Source: Mycolicibacterium sp. CBMA 234 (lineage in GTDB: Bacteria > Actinomycetota > Actinomycetes > Mycobacteriales > Mycobacteriaceae). From it: a DNA stretch of 64,000 nt. The position numbers and the translations under genes are program-made. The notes beneath the pieces are model-generated. The model saw nothing but the letters and a program-made list of their open reading frames with translations, searched no databases and was not told the DNA's origin. The stretch is from the NCBI RefSeq assembly GCF_009729415.1, contig NZ_MPKW01000025.1, positions 160,546 through 224,545 of the forward strand, read 5' to 3'. How positions within the stretch are numbered: position 1 is the stretch's first letter; every line of letters begins with the position of its first letter. Of the stretch, positions 32,860 to 41,479 are shown piece after piece.

Positions 32860-34326
32860 GTGACGATCGAACACACCGCCGCGCGCACCGATAGCGGTCC
32901 GCCGGCCATAGGTGAACGCCTGCGCGGCAACTTGGGCATCCCGGCGGTCGTCTTCATGGTGCTGGCTGCCGCGGCGCCCTTGGGGGTTATCGGTGGACCG
33001 GTACCGCTCGGCATTGCTACCGGTAACGGGACGGGGTTCCCGGCCACCTTCGTCATTGCCACCGTGGTGCTGCTGCTGTTCGCCATCGGATTCACCGCCA
33101 TGACGCCCTTTGTCCGTGAGGCCGGCGCGTTCTTTTCCTATGTGCAGCAAGGCTTTGGGGTCGCCCCGGCGATCGGTACAGCCTTCGTCGCCGTGGTCAC
33201 CTACGCCGCGATGGAAGCCGCCGTCTACGGACTCCTAGGTCCCCAGCTCGGTGGCTTGTTGTCGTTGGTCGGCGTCCCCCAATTGCCGTGGTGGGTCTGG
33301 GCGTTCGCGGGACTGGCCGTGATCACGTACCTGGGCTATCGGAACATCGAACTGTCCAGCCGTGTGCTCGGTATCCTGCTGCTGGCCGAGATCGCGATCG
33401 TCGTCGTGCTCGACGCGGTCGTCATCGGCCGCGGTGGTGATCACGGACTGTCGACCGGGCTGGTCAACCCGTCGCAGATCACCTCGGGGGCACCGGGAAT
33501 CGGCATGCTGTTCGCCATCGTCTCGTTCCTCGGATTCGAAGCGACGGCGATCTTCCGCGACGAGGCCCGCGACCCGGAACGGACCATCCCGTACGCGACG
33601 TACATCGCGCTGGCCGTGATCGGGATCTTCTACACGGTGTCGAGCTGGGCATTGATCTCGGCGTGGGGTGATCGTGAAGCCGTCACGCGCGCAACGAATT
33701 CGGGCAGCACAATGCTTGTGGACACCGCGCAGCGCTACCTGGGCGCGGTCGGGGCCGACGTCATTCAAGTCCTCTTCGTCACCAGTCTGTTTGCCTGCAT
33801 CCTGTCCTTCCACAATGTGGTGTCCAGGTACCTGTTCGCGTTGTCCCAGCGCGGTTTCGTCCCCGCTGCATTCGGGCAGCCGCACACCCGTCACGGCTCG
33901 CCGCATGTCGCGTCGCTGGGGCTCTCGGTGGTGATCCTTGCGGTCGTCGGGGTGGCCGCGCTCGCCGGGCTTGACCCGAGTACCGAGTTCTACACCTGGC
34001 TTTCCGGGATCACCACGGTCGGTGTCCTCGCATTGATGGTCCTGACCAGCGCTGCGGTACTGAATTTCTTTGCGAGGGACCGGCGGCACTATTCGACGTG
34101 GCGAGTGCGCGTCGCGCCCGCGCTCGGCCTGGTCGGACTACTGGTGTTCCTGGGGCTCATCGTGACGAACCTGCGCGATCTGGTTGGCGGCTCGGCGGTG
34201 CTGGCTTCGGCTGTGATCGCGGTCCTGGTCGTGAGTTTCATCGTCGGCTCGGTTCTCGGTGTCCGCCGGGCCCGGGCATCCCGAAGCGATATCCATCTGG
34301 CCACCCCTGCAGGAGAGGAGAACTGA
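32860..34326 (+). CDS. APC-superfamily amino acid/amine permease
   Basis: The 488-residue protein has about twelve hydrophobic helices, beginning with GIPAVVFMVLAAAAPLGVIGG, which is the APC helix-1 motif, and FLGFEATAIFRDEARDPERTIPYA in the middle, typical of amino acid/polyamine permeases. It is a proton-coupled uptake carrier for an amine or amino acid. The GTG at 32860 follows GGGGACGG. It starts an operon with the GS-like ligase (1-bp gap after the stop), the LLM enzyme and the DszC-like flavoenzyme, so it probably imports their substrate. Confidence 0.88.
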   Translation: MTIEHTAARTDSGPPAIGERLRGNLGIPAVVFMVLAAAAPLGVIGGPVPLGIATGNGTGFPATFVIATVVLLLFAIGFTAMTPFVREAGAFFSYVQQGFGVAPAIGTAFVAVVTYAAMEAAVYGLLGPQLGGLLSLVGVPQLPWWVWAFAGLAVITYLGYRNIELSSRVLGILLLAEIAIVVVLDAVVIGRGGDHGLSTGLVNPSQITSGAPGIGMLFAIVSFLGFEATAIFRDEARDPERTIPYATYIALAVIGIFYTVSSWALISAWGDREAVTRATNSGSTMLVDTAQRYLGAVGADVIQVLFVTSLFACILSFHNVVSRYLFALSQRGFVPAAFGQPHTRHGSPHVASLGLSVVILAVVGVAALAGLDPSTEFYTWLSGITTVGVLALMVLTSAAVLNFFARDRRHYSTWRVRVAPALGLVGLLVFLGLIVTNLRDLVGGSAVLASAVIAVLVVSFIVGSVLGVRRARASRSDIHLATPAGEEN

Positions 34327-34327
34327 G

Positions 34328-35662
34328 ATGTCTGTGCTCAGTGACGCCGCAATCGATCAGCGGCACACCGTAATTGTCGATCAGGTCACCGCCGGTGCCA
34401 TCGCCGAGGTCGAGGTGGCCTGGAGCGACCAGTTCGGTCACGCACTCGGCAAGCGGGTGCCCGTTGACCAGTTCTTGCAGCGCGCGCAGACGGGGTTCAA
34501 TTTCTGCGATGGAGCGCTCGCCTGGAATGCCAGCGCGCGGGTCATCGAGAGCCTCCAGTTGACCAACTGGAACACCGGCTATCCGGACGTTTTCGCGGTA
34601 CCGGACCTGGACACCTTCCGCGAGCTGCCGTGGCGGCCCGGCGTCGGACACGTCATCTCCGACATCGTCACCCACGACAGGACGCCCTCCCGACTTGATC
34701 CCCGCGGCGTCTTGCGCCGGGTCATCGAGCGGCTCGGGGCCCTCGGCTACACCGCCAAGGTGGGCACTGAGTTCGAGTTCTATCTCCTCAATCCGGATGG
34801 GTCCATCTTCCAGGACGACGTTCATACCTACTCACTGCAGAACGCCAACTCGCTGGAACCGCTGCTGAGCGAGCTCTATTCGGTCTTGCGATCCTTTACG
34901 TCCCTCGAGGGGCTGCTCACCGAGTACGGCCCCGGACAGGTCGAGGCGAACCTGGTCTACAGCGATGCGCTCGACGCCGCAGACAACAGTGCCCGACTCA
35001 AGTACGCGGTCAAGGAAGTCGCCCGGCGCAATGGCAAGCTAGCGACGTTCATGCCGAAGCCGTTCGCGGAATACTCTGGAAGCTCTGCGCACCTGCACAT
35101 CTCGCTGTGGCGCGATGGTGAGCCAGTGTTCGCCGGAGCCGACGGCACCGAGAGTCAGGTCGGACTCCAGGCCATCGCCGGCCTGCTGGAACATCTGCCG
35201 TCGATCACGCTGTTCGGGGCGCATTCGGTCAACGCATACCGCCGATATGCCCGCGGATCGTTCGCGCCGGCCACTGTGGCCTGGGGGCGGGACAACCGGA
35301 CGTCGTCGATCCGGTCTCTTCTTGAGTCCACCCCAGAGGCTTCGCGCATCGAGCTCCGTACTGGCGCGTCAGATGCAAACCCCTACTGGCTCATTGCTTC
35401 TGCCCTCGCGGCCATTGTCGCCGGCCTGGAGGCGAAACGTCATCCGCCAGAGCCGCTGACCGGCAATCTCTACGACGTCGGTGTGCGACTGCCCGAATCG
35501 CTCGGGGTTGCAATCGCGCTGGCCCGCAGCGATGACGCCATCTTGGACATTCTGGGCGCGGATTCCGTGCACGACTTCGCCGAGATCGCGCAGAGCGAGT
35601 GGGACGAATATTCCAGCGCTGTGAGCGACTGGGAATTCCAGCGTTACTTGGCCAACTCATGA
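34328..35662 (+). CDS. Glutamine synthetase-like gamma-glutamyl ligase
   Basis: The 444-residue protein has the GS fold: FGHALGKRVPV in the N-terminal domain, and in the catalytic domain GTEFEFYLL, EYGPGQVEANL, SSAHLHISLW, ARGSFAPATVAWGRDNRTSSIR and ASDANPYW. Its sequence and the permease next to it are closer to gamma-glutamyl-amine ligases (PuuA/GlnA3/GlnA4 kind) than to ammonia-assimilating GlnA. It would attach glutamate to an imported amine using ATP. A strong SD, GGAGAGGAG, precedes the ATG. Its stop overlaps the next ATG by four bases. Confidence 0.85.
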   Translation: MSVLSDAAIDQRHTVIVDQVTAGAIAEVEVAWSDQFGHALGKRVPVDQFLQRAQTGFNFCDGALAWNASARVIESLQLTNWNTGYPDVFAVPDLDTFRELPWRPGVGHVISDIVTHDRTPSRLDPRGVLRRVIERLGALGYTAKVGTEFEFYLLNPDGSIFQDDVHTYSLQNANSLEPLLSELYSVLRSFTSLEGLLTEYGPGQVEANLVYSDALDAADNSARLKYAVKEVARRNGKLATFMPKPFAEYSGSSAHLHISLWRDGEPVFAGADGTESQVGLQAIAGLLEHLPSITLFGAHSVNAYRRYARGSFAPATVAWGRDNRTSSIRSLLESTPEASRIELRTGASDANPYWLIASALAAIVAGLEAKRHPPEPLTGNLYDVGVRLPESLGVAIALARSDDAILDILGADSVHDFAEIAQSEWDEYSSAVSDWEFQRYLANS

Positions 35663-36696
35663 CGGCGACATTGACGGCGCCGCGGTTCGGCGTATGGGCG
35701 CCCGTATACGGAACCTGGGGCGCCAGAACACATCCCACCGAAGCGCCAGATGCCAGTTACCGTCGAACGCGCGATGTCATTGTCAGAGCCGAGGAACTAG
35801 GCTTCGACTCGACGCTGGTGGCCCAACACGTGCTGCACCCCGGCAGTCCCGAACACGATGTGCTGGAAACCTGGTCGACGCTGGCCGGGCTCGCCGAGGC
35901 CACCAGCCGTGTCGAACTGATCGGCGCCATCAAGCCACTGCTGTTCAATCCGCTGGTGTTCGCGAAAACTGTTGCCAACATTGAACAAATCGCCTCCGAC
36001 CGGTTGGCCATCAACCTCGTCAGCGGCTGGTTCCTGCCCGAGCTGGAGGCCATCGGCCTGGGGGACATCAACCACGACGACCGATACGGATACTCCAGCG
36101 AATGGCTTGATGTGGTCGGGCGGCTGTGGCGGGGTGACGCGATCGAGTCGGGACTGGGCGGCGCAGTTGGTGCCGGCGCCCAGCTACGGCCCGCACTGGA
36201 GCGCAAGCCCCGGGTTTACCTCGGCGGTGAATCCGAGCCGGCCCGCGCATTGGCGGCCGCGCAGGCTGACGTGTTCTTCCTGAACGGGCGGCCACCGGAG
36301 GACGTCGCGGTCATCGTCGACGACATGCGGCGCCGCGACCGTAACAAGTTGGAGCCCTTGCAGTTTGGCCTGTCGGCGTTTGTGATTGCCCGAGAGACGG
36401 AACAGGAGGCTCTGCGCGAATTCGATTACCTGCAGGGTCTCGTCGACAGTTCAGGGCAGCGCGATCGCACGTCCGGCACCGATCCGGCCACCGCGATGTT
36501 CAAAGTCCACGAGAATGTCGCGCGCGTCGGGACCAATGGCGGCACGCTGGCGGGTCTCATCGGCAGTTATGAGCAAGTGGCGGAACGGATCACGACGTTC
36601 GCCACCCTCGGCATCGACCTGTTCATGCTGCAGTTCCAGCCTCTGGAAGCCGAGATGGAACGTTTCGCAACCCACATCCTGCCCCTGTTCCGATGA
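35659..36696 (+). CDS. LLM-class FMN-dependent monooxygenase (SfnG/SsuD-like)
   Basis: The 345-residue luciferase-like enzyme has AEELGFDSTLVAQHVL, VELIGAIKPLLFNPLVFAKT, RLAINLVSGWFLPELEAIG and YLGGESEPAR. The VSGWF and HDDRY blocks are close to SfnG (dimethylsulfone monooxygenase) and alkanesulfonate monooxygenases, which use reduced flavin to break C-S bonds. It is translationally coupled to the GS-like gene, so its substrate probably carries both an amine and a sulfur group, or the operon handles mixed nitrogen and sulfur sources. No reductase for FMN is adjacent. Confidence 0.85.
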   Translation: MTATLTAPRFGVWAPVYGTWGARTHPTEAPDASYRRTRDVIVRAEELGFDSTLVAQHVLHPGSPEHDVLETWSTLAGLAEATSRVELIGAIKPLLFNPLVFAKTVANIEQIASDRLAINLVSGWFLPELEAIGLGDINHDDRYGYSSEWLDVVGRLWRGDAIESGLGGAVGAGAQLRPALERKPRVYLGGESEPARALAAAQADVFFLNGRPPEDVAVIVDDMRRRDRNKLEPLQFGLSAFVIARETEQEALREFDYLQGLVDSSGQRDRTSGTDPATAMFKVHENVARVGTNGGTLAGLIGSYEQVAERITTFATLGIDLFMLQFQPLEAEMERFATHILPLFR

Positions 36697-36713
36697 GCTG
36701 AAAGGAAAATCCC

Positions 36714-37913
36714 ATGACCGTAACGGCATTGGCCGAGGGTTCTGTCGCAGATCGACGGGCACTACTGGAGTCGGTCGTCGACAAGCTCGGCGAGGAAGAC
36801 GCCCAACACGAACTGAACCGCACACTGCACCATGAGTCGACCCGGGCGATCGCTGACACCGGCGTCCTCGCACTGCGAATCCCCCGAGAATATGGCGGCC
36901 CGGGCGGTTCCATCGTCGACGTCGTCGAAACAGTCATTGAGATCGCGCAGGCCAGCTCCAACGTGGCCCAAGCGCTCCGCGCCCATTTCGGGTTCGTGGA
37001 ACGGCTCCGGGGTAACCGCGGCAGCCATGCGCTTCGTGCCCGCTGGTTCCCCGAAGTCCTCAGCGGAAAGATCGTCGGCAACGCGATCACCGAAGCTGTT
37101 GGTGCATCGCCGGCGGCGATCGGTACGACGCTGCGGCCTTCTGGTCCCGATCGATATCGCTTGGACGGCAACAAGTTCTATTCGACTGGGACTTTGTACG
37201 CCGACCTGATCGCGGTCTCTGCCGAGCATGAGGACGGCCGCGAGGTCCATGTCATCATCCCCACCGACCGACACGGCGTGACATTGTTCGACGACTGGGA
37301 TGGATTCGGTCAACGACTCACCGCCAGCGGTGCCACGACATTCGATGCCGTGCCGGTCTACGACGATGAGGTCTCGTTGGTGCCGGAAGATCGTCGGCTC
37401 GCGCACAGCCAGACCTTTCTGCAGCTGTATCTGACGGCGGTTGCGGTGGGAATTGCCAAGGGAGTCTTGCGCGATGCCGTCTGGTTCGTCCAAAACAAAG
37501 CCCGCCCTGCCGCACATGCGATCAGTCCTTCGGCTACCCAGGATCCGTTCATCCTGCAGGCCGTCGGCGAGATAGCGGCCTGGACGGCGGCGGCCGAAGC
37601 CGTCACCCTACGCGCTGCTGAAACGCTGGATCGCGTGGTCGACACCGGGCAGATCGACGATCAGCAAGCCATCGGCGCCGCGGCCATCGAGGTGGCCACG
37701 GCGCAACTCGTGGCCGAGCGGCTCACGCTCGATGCCGCACAGCGGTTGTTCGATACCGGTGGTGCGTCAGCCACGGCGCGAACACTGAATCTGGACCGGC
37801 ATTGGCGTAATGCGCGCACCATCGCGAGCCATAACCCGCTCGCGTATAAGGCCTGGGCGACAGGAGATTTCGTTGTCAATGGCACGCTTCCGCCCAACTC
37901 TGGATACTTTTAG
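36714..37913 (+). CDS. Acyl-CoA dehydrogenase-fold flavin monooxygenase (SfnB/DszC-like)
   Basis: The 399-residue protein has the acyl-CoA dehydrogenase fold: GVLALRIPREYGGPGGSIVDVVE, GNAITEAVGAS, LDGNKFYSTGTLYADLI, and a C-terminal four-helix part ending DRHWRNARTIASHNPLAYKAWATGDF. The HNP block and the lack of the catalytic Glu region of dehydrogenases match flavin-dependent DszC/SfnB-type oxygenases of sulfur compounds. AAAGGAAAA precedes the ATG. It is the last gene of the operon and converges with an ArsR gene. Confidence 0.85.
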   Translation: MTVTALAEGSVADRRALLESVVDKLGEEDAQHELNRTLHHESTRAIADTGVLALRIPREYGGPGGSIVDVVETVIEIAQASSNVAQALRAHFGFVERLRGNRGSHALRARWFPEVLSGKIVGNAITEAVGASPAAIGTTLRPSGPDRYRLDGNKFYSTGTLYADLIAVSAEHEDGREVHVIIPTDRHGVTLFDDWDGFGQRLTASGATTFDAVPVYDDEVSLVPEDRRLAHSQTFLQLYLTAVAVGIAKGVLRDAVWFVQNKARPAAHAISPSATQDPFILQAVGEIAAWTAAAEAVTLRAAETLDRVVDTGQIDDQQAIGAAAIEVATAQLVAERLTLDAAQRLFDTGGASATARTLNLDRHWRNARTIASHNPLAYKAWATGDFVVNGTLPPNSGYF

Positions 37914-37921
37914 GGTGTCGC

Positions 37922-38617
37922 TCACCTAGCCGAGAACTGTGACCCTGCTTCGATCCCGAGTAGTTGTTCAAGGGTCTCGCTGCCGGCGCGCGTGACGACG
38001 ACGGCTCGGCTGCTGCCGATGCGGCGGATCCAGCCACGTGCGAACATGACGGTCGCGATGTGCGCGCCGGCCGCTCCCGCGAGGTGGTCGCGTCGCTCGG
38101 TCCAGTCCAGGCAGGCTCGAGTGGCAGCACGTCGTCCCGGTTCGAACGGCGAGCCCAGCGCATCGGTGAGCCACTGCCGTCCGTCTCCGGTGAGCGTCAG
38201 CCCGTCATCCAGTAGCCCCCGCTGGACGAGTGCCTGTGTGACGGTCACGCCGAGCCTGCCGGCGAGGTGGTCGTAGCAGGTGCGGCCGCGCGCAAGGGCA
38301 TCGTTGATGACCGCGTCCCGCATGCCGCGGGGCGGCGTCGGTGGCGCTTGTCCCAGAGCGGCAAGCGATTCCAGCACCTCTGCGACCCGGGCATCCGCCA
38401 GTTCCACGTAGCGATGGCGTCCCTGCCGACGTTCGGTGACCAGCCCAGCCGTCACCAATCGGTTCACGTGTTCGGTTGCCGTGGATGCGGCTACCCCGGC
38501 ATGCGTGGCCAATTCCTTTGCCGTCCAAGCCCGGGCGTCCATGAGCGCGATCAGCATGCGTGCCCGCGTGGTGTCGGCCATCGCAGAGGCAACGGTGGCG
38601 AGGCTCTCGGCTGTCAT
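37922..38617 (-). CDS. ArsR-type helix-turn-helix regulator
   Basis: The 231-residue protein begins with an ArsR winged-helix domain: ASAMADTTRARMLIALMDARAWTAKELA, GVAASTATEHVNRLVTAGLVTERRQGRHRYVEL. A second domain of about 130 residues follows, longer than a simple ArsR protein, with a winged-helix-like LTLTGDGRQWLTDALG segment. No CxC metal site is seen. It overlaps nothing and lies upstream of no gene on its own strand, so its target may be the speD gene or the convergent operon. Confidence 0.85.
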   Translation of the reverse strand: MTAESLATVASAMADTTRARMLIALMDARAWTAKELATHAGVAASTATEHVNRLVTAGLVTERRQGRHRYVELADARVAEVLESLAALGQAPPTPPRGMRDAVINDALARGRTCYDHLAGRLGVTVTQALVQRGLLDDGLTLTGDGRQWLTDALGSPFEPGRRAATRACLDWTERRDHLAGAAGAHIATVMFARGWIRRIGSSRAVVVTRAGSETLEQLLGIEAGSQFSAR

Positions 38618-38658
38618 ACCCCTCAGTCTGCTTCGGCGACGCTTCGGTGGCCACCGAA

Positions 38659-39045
38659 CTAATCTGCGGGCACGATCTGCTTGCTTGTCCCGCGAAACAC
38701 GGTGTAGACGTGAGCGTCTGACGCACCGAGTGCGACCTGCAACAAGCGAACGGCCTCTTCGGCGTTGGCCGACTCCCCGCAGGTGAAGACGTCGACGAAC
38801 ATCGCGCCACGCTCCGGGTAGCTGTGGATCGACGCGTGTGACTCCGCAAGCAACGCCAACACCGTCACGCCATGCGGCTCGAAGCGCTTGTCCACCATGT
38901 CGCAGACGGTCGCGCCGGCGCGCTCGAGGGAGGTGCGTAGCAAGTGACGCAGCCGCACCCGATCGTCGGCCAGTCCGGCGTCGACCCCGGTGAACTCTGC
39001 CAGCACGTGACAGCCCGCGAAGCTGCTACCTGGTTGCGACTGCAT
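38659..39045 (-). CDS. speD: S-adenosylmethionine decarboxylase proenzyme
   Basis: The 128-residue product is a short bacterial AdoMet decarboxylase, making decarboxylated SAM, the aminopropyl donor for spermidine. Self-cleavage occurs at E68-S69 (LLAESHASIHSYPE), where S69 becomes the pyruvoyl group. H74 and C89 (FTCGES) stand at the same distances from the serine as His68 and Cys83 do in the T. maritima enzyme. GGAGG lies just before the ATG. No speE or ornithine decarboxylase is next to it, but an amine permease and a gamma-glutamyl ligase are within 5 kb. Confidence 0.93.
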   Translation of the reverse strand: MQSQPGSSFAGCHVLAEFTGVDAGLADDRVRLRHLLRTSLERAGATVCDMVDKRFEPHGVTVLALLAESHASIHSYPERGAMFVDVFTCGESANAEEAVRLLQVALGASDAHVYTVFRGTSKQIVPAD

Positions 39046-39227
39046 CAGTAACCTCCACGAACTGCGTTGCAAGCGGCACAAATCCATTGAACGCCGACGA
39101 GGAGCTTGTCGTATAGGCACCGGCCGAATCGATCTCCGACGGCGTCCGCTCTGGCCTACCGGGCAGAGGCGGCAGAGTTCCGAACAACGCGGCTCAGTCA
39201 AGCCTTCGGTTGACACAATCTTGCGCA

Positions 39228-39239
39228 ATACGGCCGTAT
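39228..39239. promoter_or_regulatory. 12-bp palindrome ATACGGCCGTAT before the Pro-rich gene
   Basis: A perfect palindrome ends nine bases before the ATG at 39249, with TTGACA at 39210-39215 upstream. It may be an operator or part of the promoter of the Pro-rich protein gene; it could also act on the divergent speD. Chance is possible. Confidence 0.25.
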
Positions 39240-39248
39240 GCTCCAGCC

Positions 39249-39989
39249 ATGTCAGACCCCTCGCAAGATCCGACGGAATACAACGAACTTCCCAGCGACG
39301 CCGACATTGCGGGCGACGGTTCGGATCAGCCAAAGCCTTGGTACAAGGTGCCTGCCGTGGTGATTGCCCTCGCCGGTGCGGTCGCAGGAGTGGCCGCCGT
39401 TGGGGTTGCGTTGTCGGTCAACGGAGGTGACAAAGTCACGCCGGCTGATACCACCGCGCCTTCGTCATCTGCGTCTTCGGCATCGCCAACATCGACGCAC
39501 ACCCAGACGACGTCTGTACCAGCCGTTGCGCCGTCTCAGACGATCAACAGCCCAGCGCCGACAGCGCCTGACAGCGATGGGCCGTCAGCACCCCAGTCAC
39601 CAGCTCCGCCGCCGCCACGCAGCGAGCCGCCGGCAGTGCCGGCCTATCCGGCGTATCCGGCCCATCCACCGACGCCCGGGTACCCCGCGCAGCCCGGCCC
39701 ACTTGAGCCGGGGCACACGACGTTTACCGGGCCGGACTCGGCTGGGCCGCCGGAGCCGGGGCAGACAACGTTTACGGGGCCGGGGCAGGTCGGGCCGCCG
39801 GAGCCGGGGCAGAACTCGGTTAGTGGGCCGGCGTCGCCGGGTCCGCTTGAGCCGGGGCACACGACGTTTACCGGGCCGGACTCGGCTGGGCCTCCCGAGC
39901 CGGGCCAGACCACCTTCACCGGACCTGCGCCGGCCGGGCCACCGGAGCCGGGCCAGACCTCATTCAGCGACTCTGGATCGTCGGGCTAG
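39249..39989 (+). CDS. Single-pass membrane protein with Pro-rich tandem repeats
   Basis: The 246-residue protein has a short acidic cytosolic start, one transmembrane helix (VPAVVIALAGAVAGVAAVGVALSV, about residues 35-58), a Ser/Thr/Ala linker, a Pro-rich stretch (PAYPAYPAHPP), and six 16-residue repeats of the form PPEPGQTTFTGPxxAG running to the stop. It is probably anchored in the membrane with a wall-spanning extended tail. I do not know a named family. ATG 39249 was chosen since the upstream frame is promoter DNA. Confidence 0.8.
   Translation: MSDPSQDPTEYNELPSDADIAGDGSDQPKPWYKVPAVVIALAGAVAGVAAVGVALSVNGGDKVTPADTTAPSSSASSASPTSTHTQTTSVPAVAPSQTINSPAPTAPDSDGPSAPQSPAPPPPRSEPPAVPAYPAYPAHPPTPGYPAQPGPLEPGHTTFTGPDSAGPPEPGQTTFTGPGQVGPPEPGQNSVSGPASPGPLEPGHTTFTGPDSAGPPEPGQTTFTGPAPAGPPEPGQTSFSDSGSSG
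39699..39986 (+). repeat. Six 48-bp in-frame tandem repeats
   Basis: Six units of 48 bp encode 16 residues each and end immediately before the stop codon. Units 1 and 4 are identical at the protein level (PLEPGHTTFTGPDSAG), and units 2 and 5 nearly so, which indicates a higher-order duplication of a three-unit (144-bp) block. Such tracts are prone to change in copy number. Confidence 0.85.
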
Positions 39990-40035
39990 GACACCCGCAT
40001 CGGGACGGCAGCTCCCCGAATTACCTAGTACCTGT

Positions 40036-41454
40036 TCAGCTTCCGGACGCGGGTGCATGGAGTTCAGTGCCCGCCCGCCGCGTCGCTGCTCTGTTGAGCA
40101 GGAACCCCACGGCCAGCAGCCCGCAGAACCACAAGGGCAGTGCGATCGCGCCGGCGTGGGAGGGCTGGTCTTGGGTCATCAGGACGTAGATCAAGGCGAA
40201 GTACGCCAGGCATAGGTAGTTCGTGATCGGCGACAGCGGTGTCTTGAAGAGACCCACGCCCTCGCGGGCCCGGAATCGGAGGTGGCTGACCGCAATGATG
40301 CTCCACGTGATCAGCTCGGCACCGACAACGACGGGAATGAGGATCGCCAACGCCTTGCCCGGCAGAATCACATTCAGCAGCACCGCAGCGGCAACGAATC
40401 CGGAGTTCAGCACAAGCGCGCGAACCGGTACCCCGCGCTTGTTGGTGTGGGCGAGGAACCGTGGTGCCTGGCCGCTGGAGGCCAAGTCGTACAGGACCCG
40501 CGCGTTGCTGTAGGTCATGACGTTCGCGACCGACAATGCGGCGGTCAGCACGACGACATTGAGTAGCGTTGCGGCGCCGCCGATCCCAAGGCCGACCAGC
40601 ATGAGCACGAACGGACTGCCGTCGGTGCCGACCTTGTTCCACGGCCAGATGATCAGCATGACGCCGATGGCTCCCACGTAGAAGACCAGGATGCGCAGCA
40701 AGACTTGATTGATGGCGCGGGGGATGTTGCGGGCCGGATTCTCGACCTCGCCGGCGGCGGTGCCGAGCGACTCGATGCCGCCGAACGAGAAGGTGATGGC
40801 GACCAGCGAGATCATGAAGGCGCCGAGCCCCTTCGGCGCGAAACCGCCATGTGCCCAGAGATTTTCGAGGCCGTGCACGTTGTAGTTGCCCGCGCCGCAG
40901 ATGATGGCGATACCGAGCACGATCATCGCGATGACGGCGGTGACCTTGATCAAGGTGAAGTAGAACTCGAATTCGCCGAATGCCTTGACATTGATCATGT
41001 TCGCGCCGGTGATCAGCACGAGACAAGAGGCCGTGGTGATCCAGTGGGGCAGGTTCGGGAACCAGAAGGCCATGAACTCCGAGGCTGCGGTCAACTCCAC
41101 CATGCAGACGACGACGCAGACGTACCACCAGTTCCAGCCGGCGATGAATCCTGCTGGCTTGCCGAGGTATTCGCGGGCGTACGCCGACCACGACCCGGCA
41201 ACTGGATGAGCGACTGCCATCTCACCGAGCATGCGCATCACCGCGTAGAGGACGATGCCGGCGATCGCATACCCGACGAGAACGATCGGGCCGGCGGTTT
41301 GGATCGACGAACCGGAGATCAGGAACAGGCCCGTCCCGATCGCCGACCCCAGCGAGATCATCTGCAGGTGCCGGTTCTTCAGCCCGCGATGCAGCTCAGC
41401 GTTGCTGGCGCCGGCGTCGGTGGCTGCCTCGGGGCCTTCGGTTCCCTGTGTCAC
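40036..41454 (-). CDS. Amino acid permease (AAT/GABA-permease type)
   Basis: The 472-residue protein has twelve predicted helices. LKNRHLQMISLGSAIGTGLFLISGS is the classic AAT-family start, and GESLGTAAGEVENPARNIPRAI-like text (IESLGTAAGEVENPARNIP) is the conserved loop after helix 6. Related carriers import GABA, proline, serine/alanine or aromatic amino acids by proton symport; the substrate is undecided. It is encoded on the minus strand, 46 bp from the convergent Pro-rich gene and 25 bp downstream of the beta-lactamase-like gene on the same strand. Confidence 0.9.
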   Translation of the reverse strand: MTQGTEGPEAATDAGASNAELHRGLKNRHLQMISLGSAIGTGLFLISGSSIQTAGPIVLVGYAIAGIVLYAVMRMLGEMAVAHPVAGSWSAYAREYLGKPAGFIAGWNWWYVCVVVCMVELTAASEFMAFWFPNLPHWITTASCLVLITGANMINVKAFGEFEFYFTLIKVTAVIAMIVLGIAIICGAGNYNVHGLENLWAHGGFAPKGLGAFMISLVAITFSFGGIESLGTAAGEVENPARNIPRAINQVLLRILVFYVGAIGVMLIIWPWNKVGTDGSPFVLMLVGLGIGGAATLLNVVVLTAALSVANVMTYSNARVLYDLASSGQAPRFLAHTNKRGVPVRALVLNSGFVAAAVLLNVILPGKALAILIPVVVGAELITWSIIAVSHLRFRAREGVGLFKTPLSPITNYLCLAYFALIYVLMTQDQPSHAGAIALPLWFCGLLAVGFLLNRAATRRAGTELHAPASGS

Positions 41455-41479
41455 GAAGTGCAGGGTATCCGGCTAGGCC

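Noticed and set aside
39699..39986. CRISPR-like array
   Set aside because: The 48-bp units are contiguous, without unique spacers, and stay in frame within a protein gene.
40064..41191. A 375-codon frame inside the amino acid permease gene
   Set aside because: It is a shifted frame in the same strand; the permease frame has the APC motifs and membrane helices.
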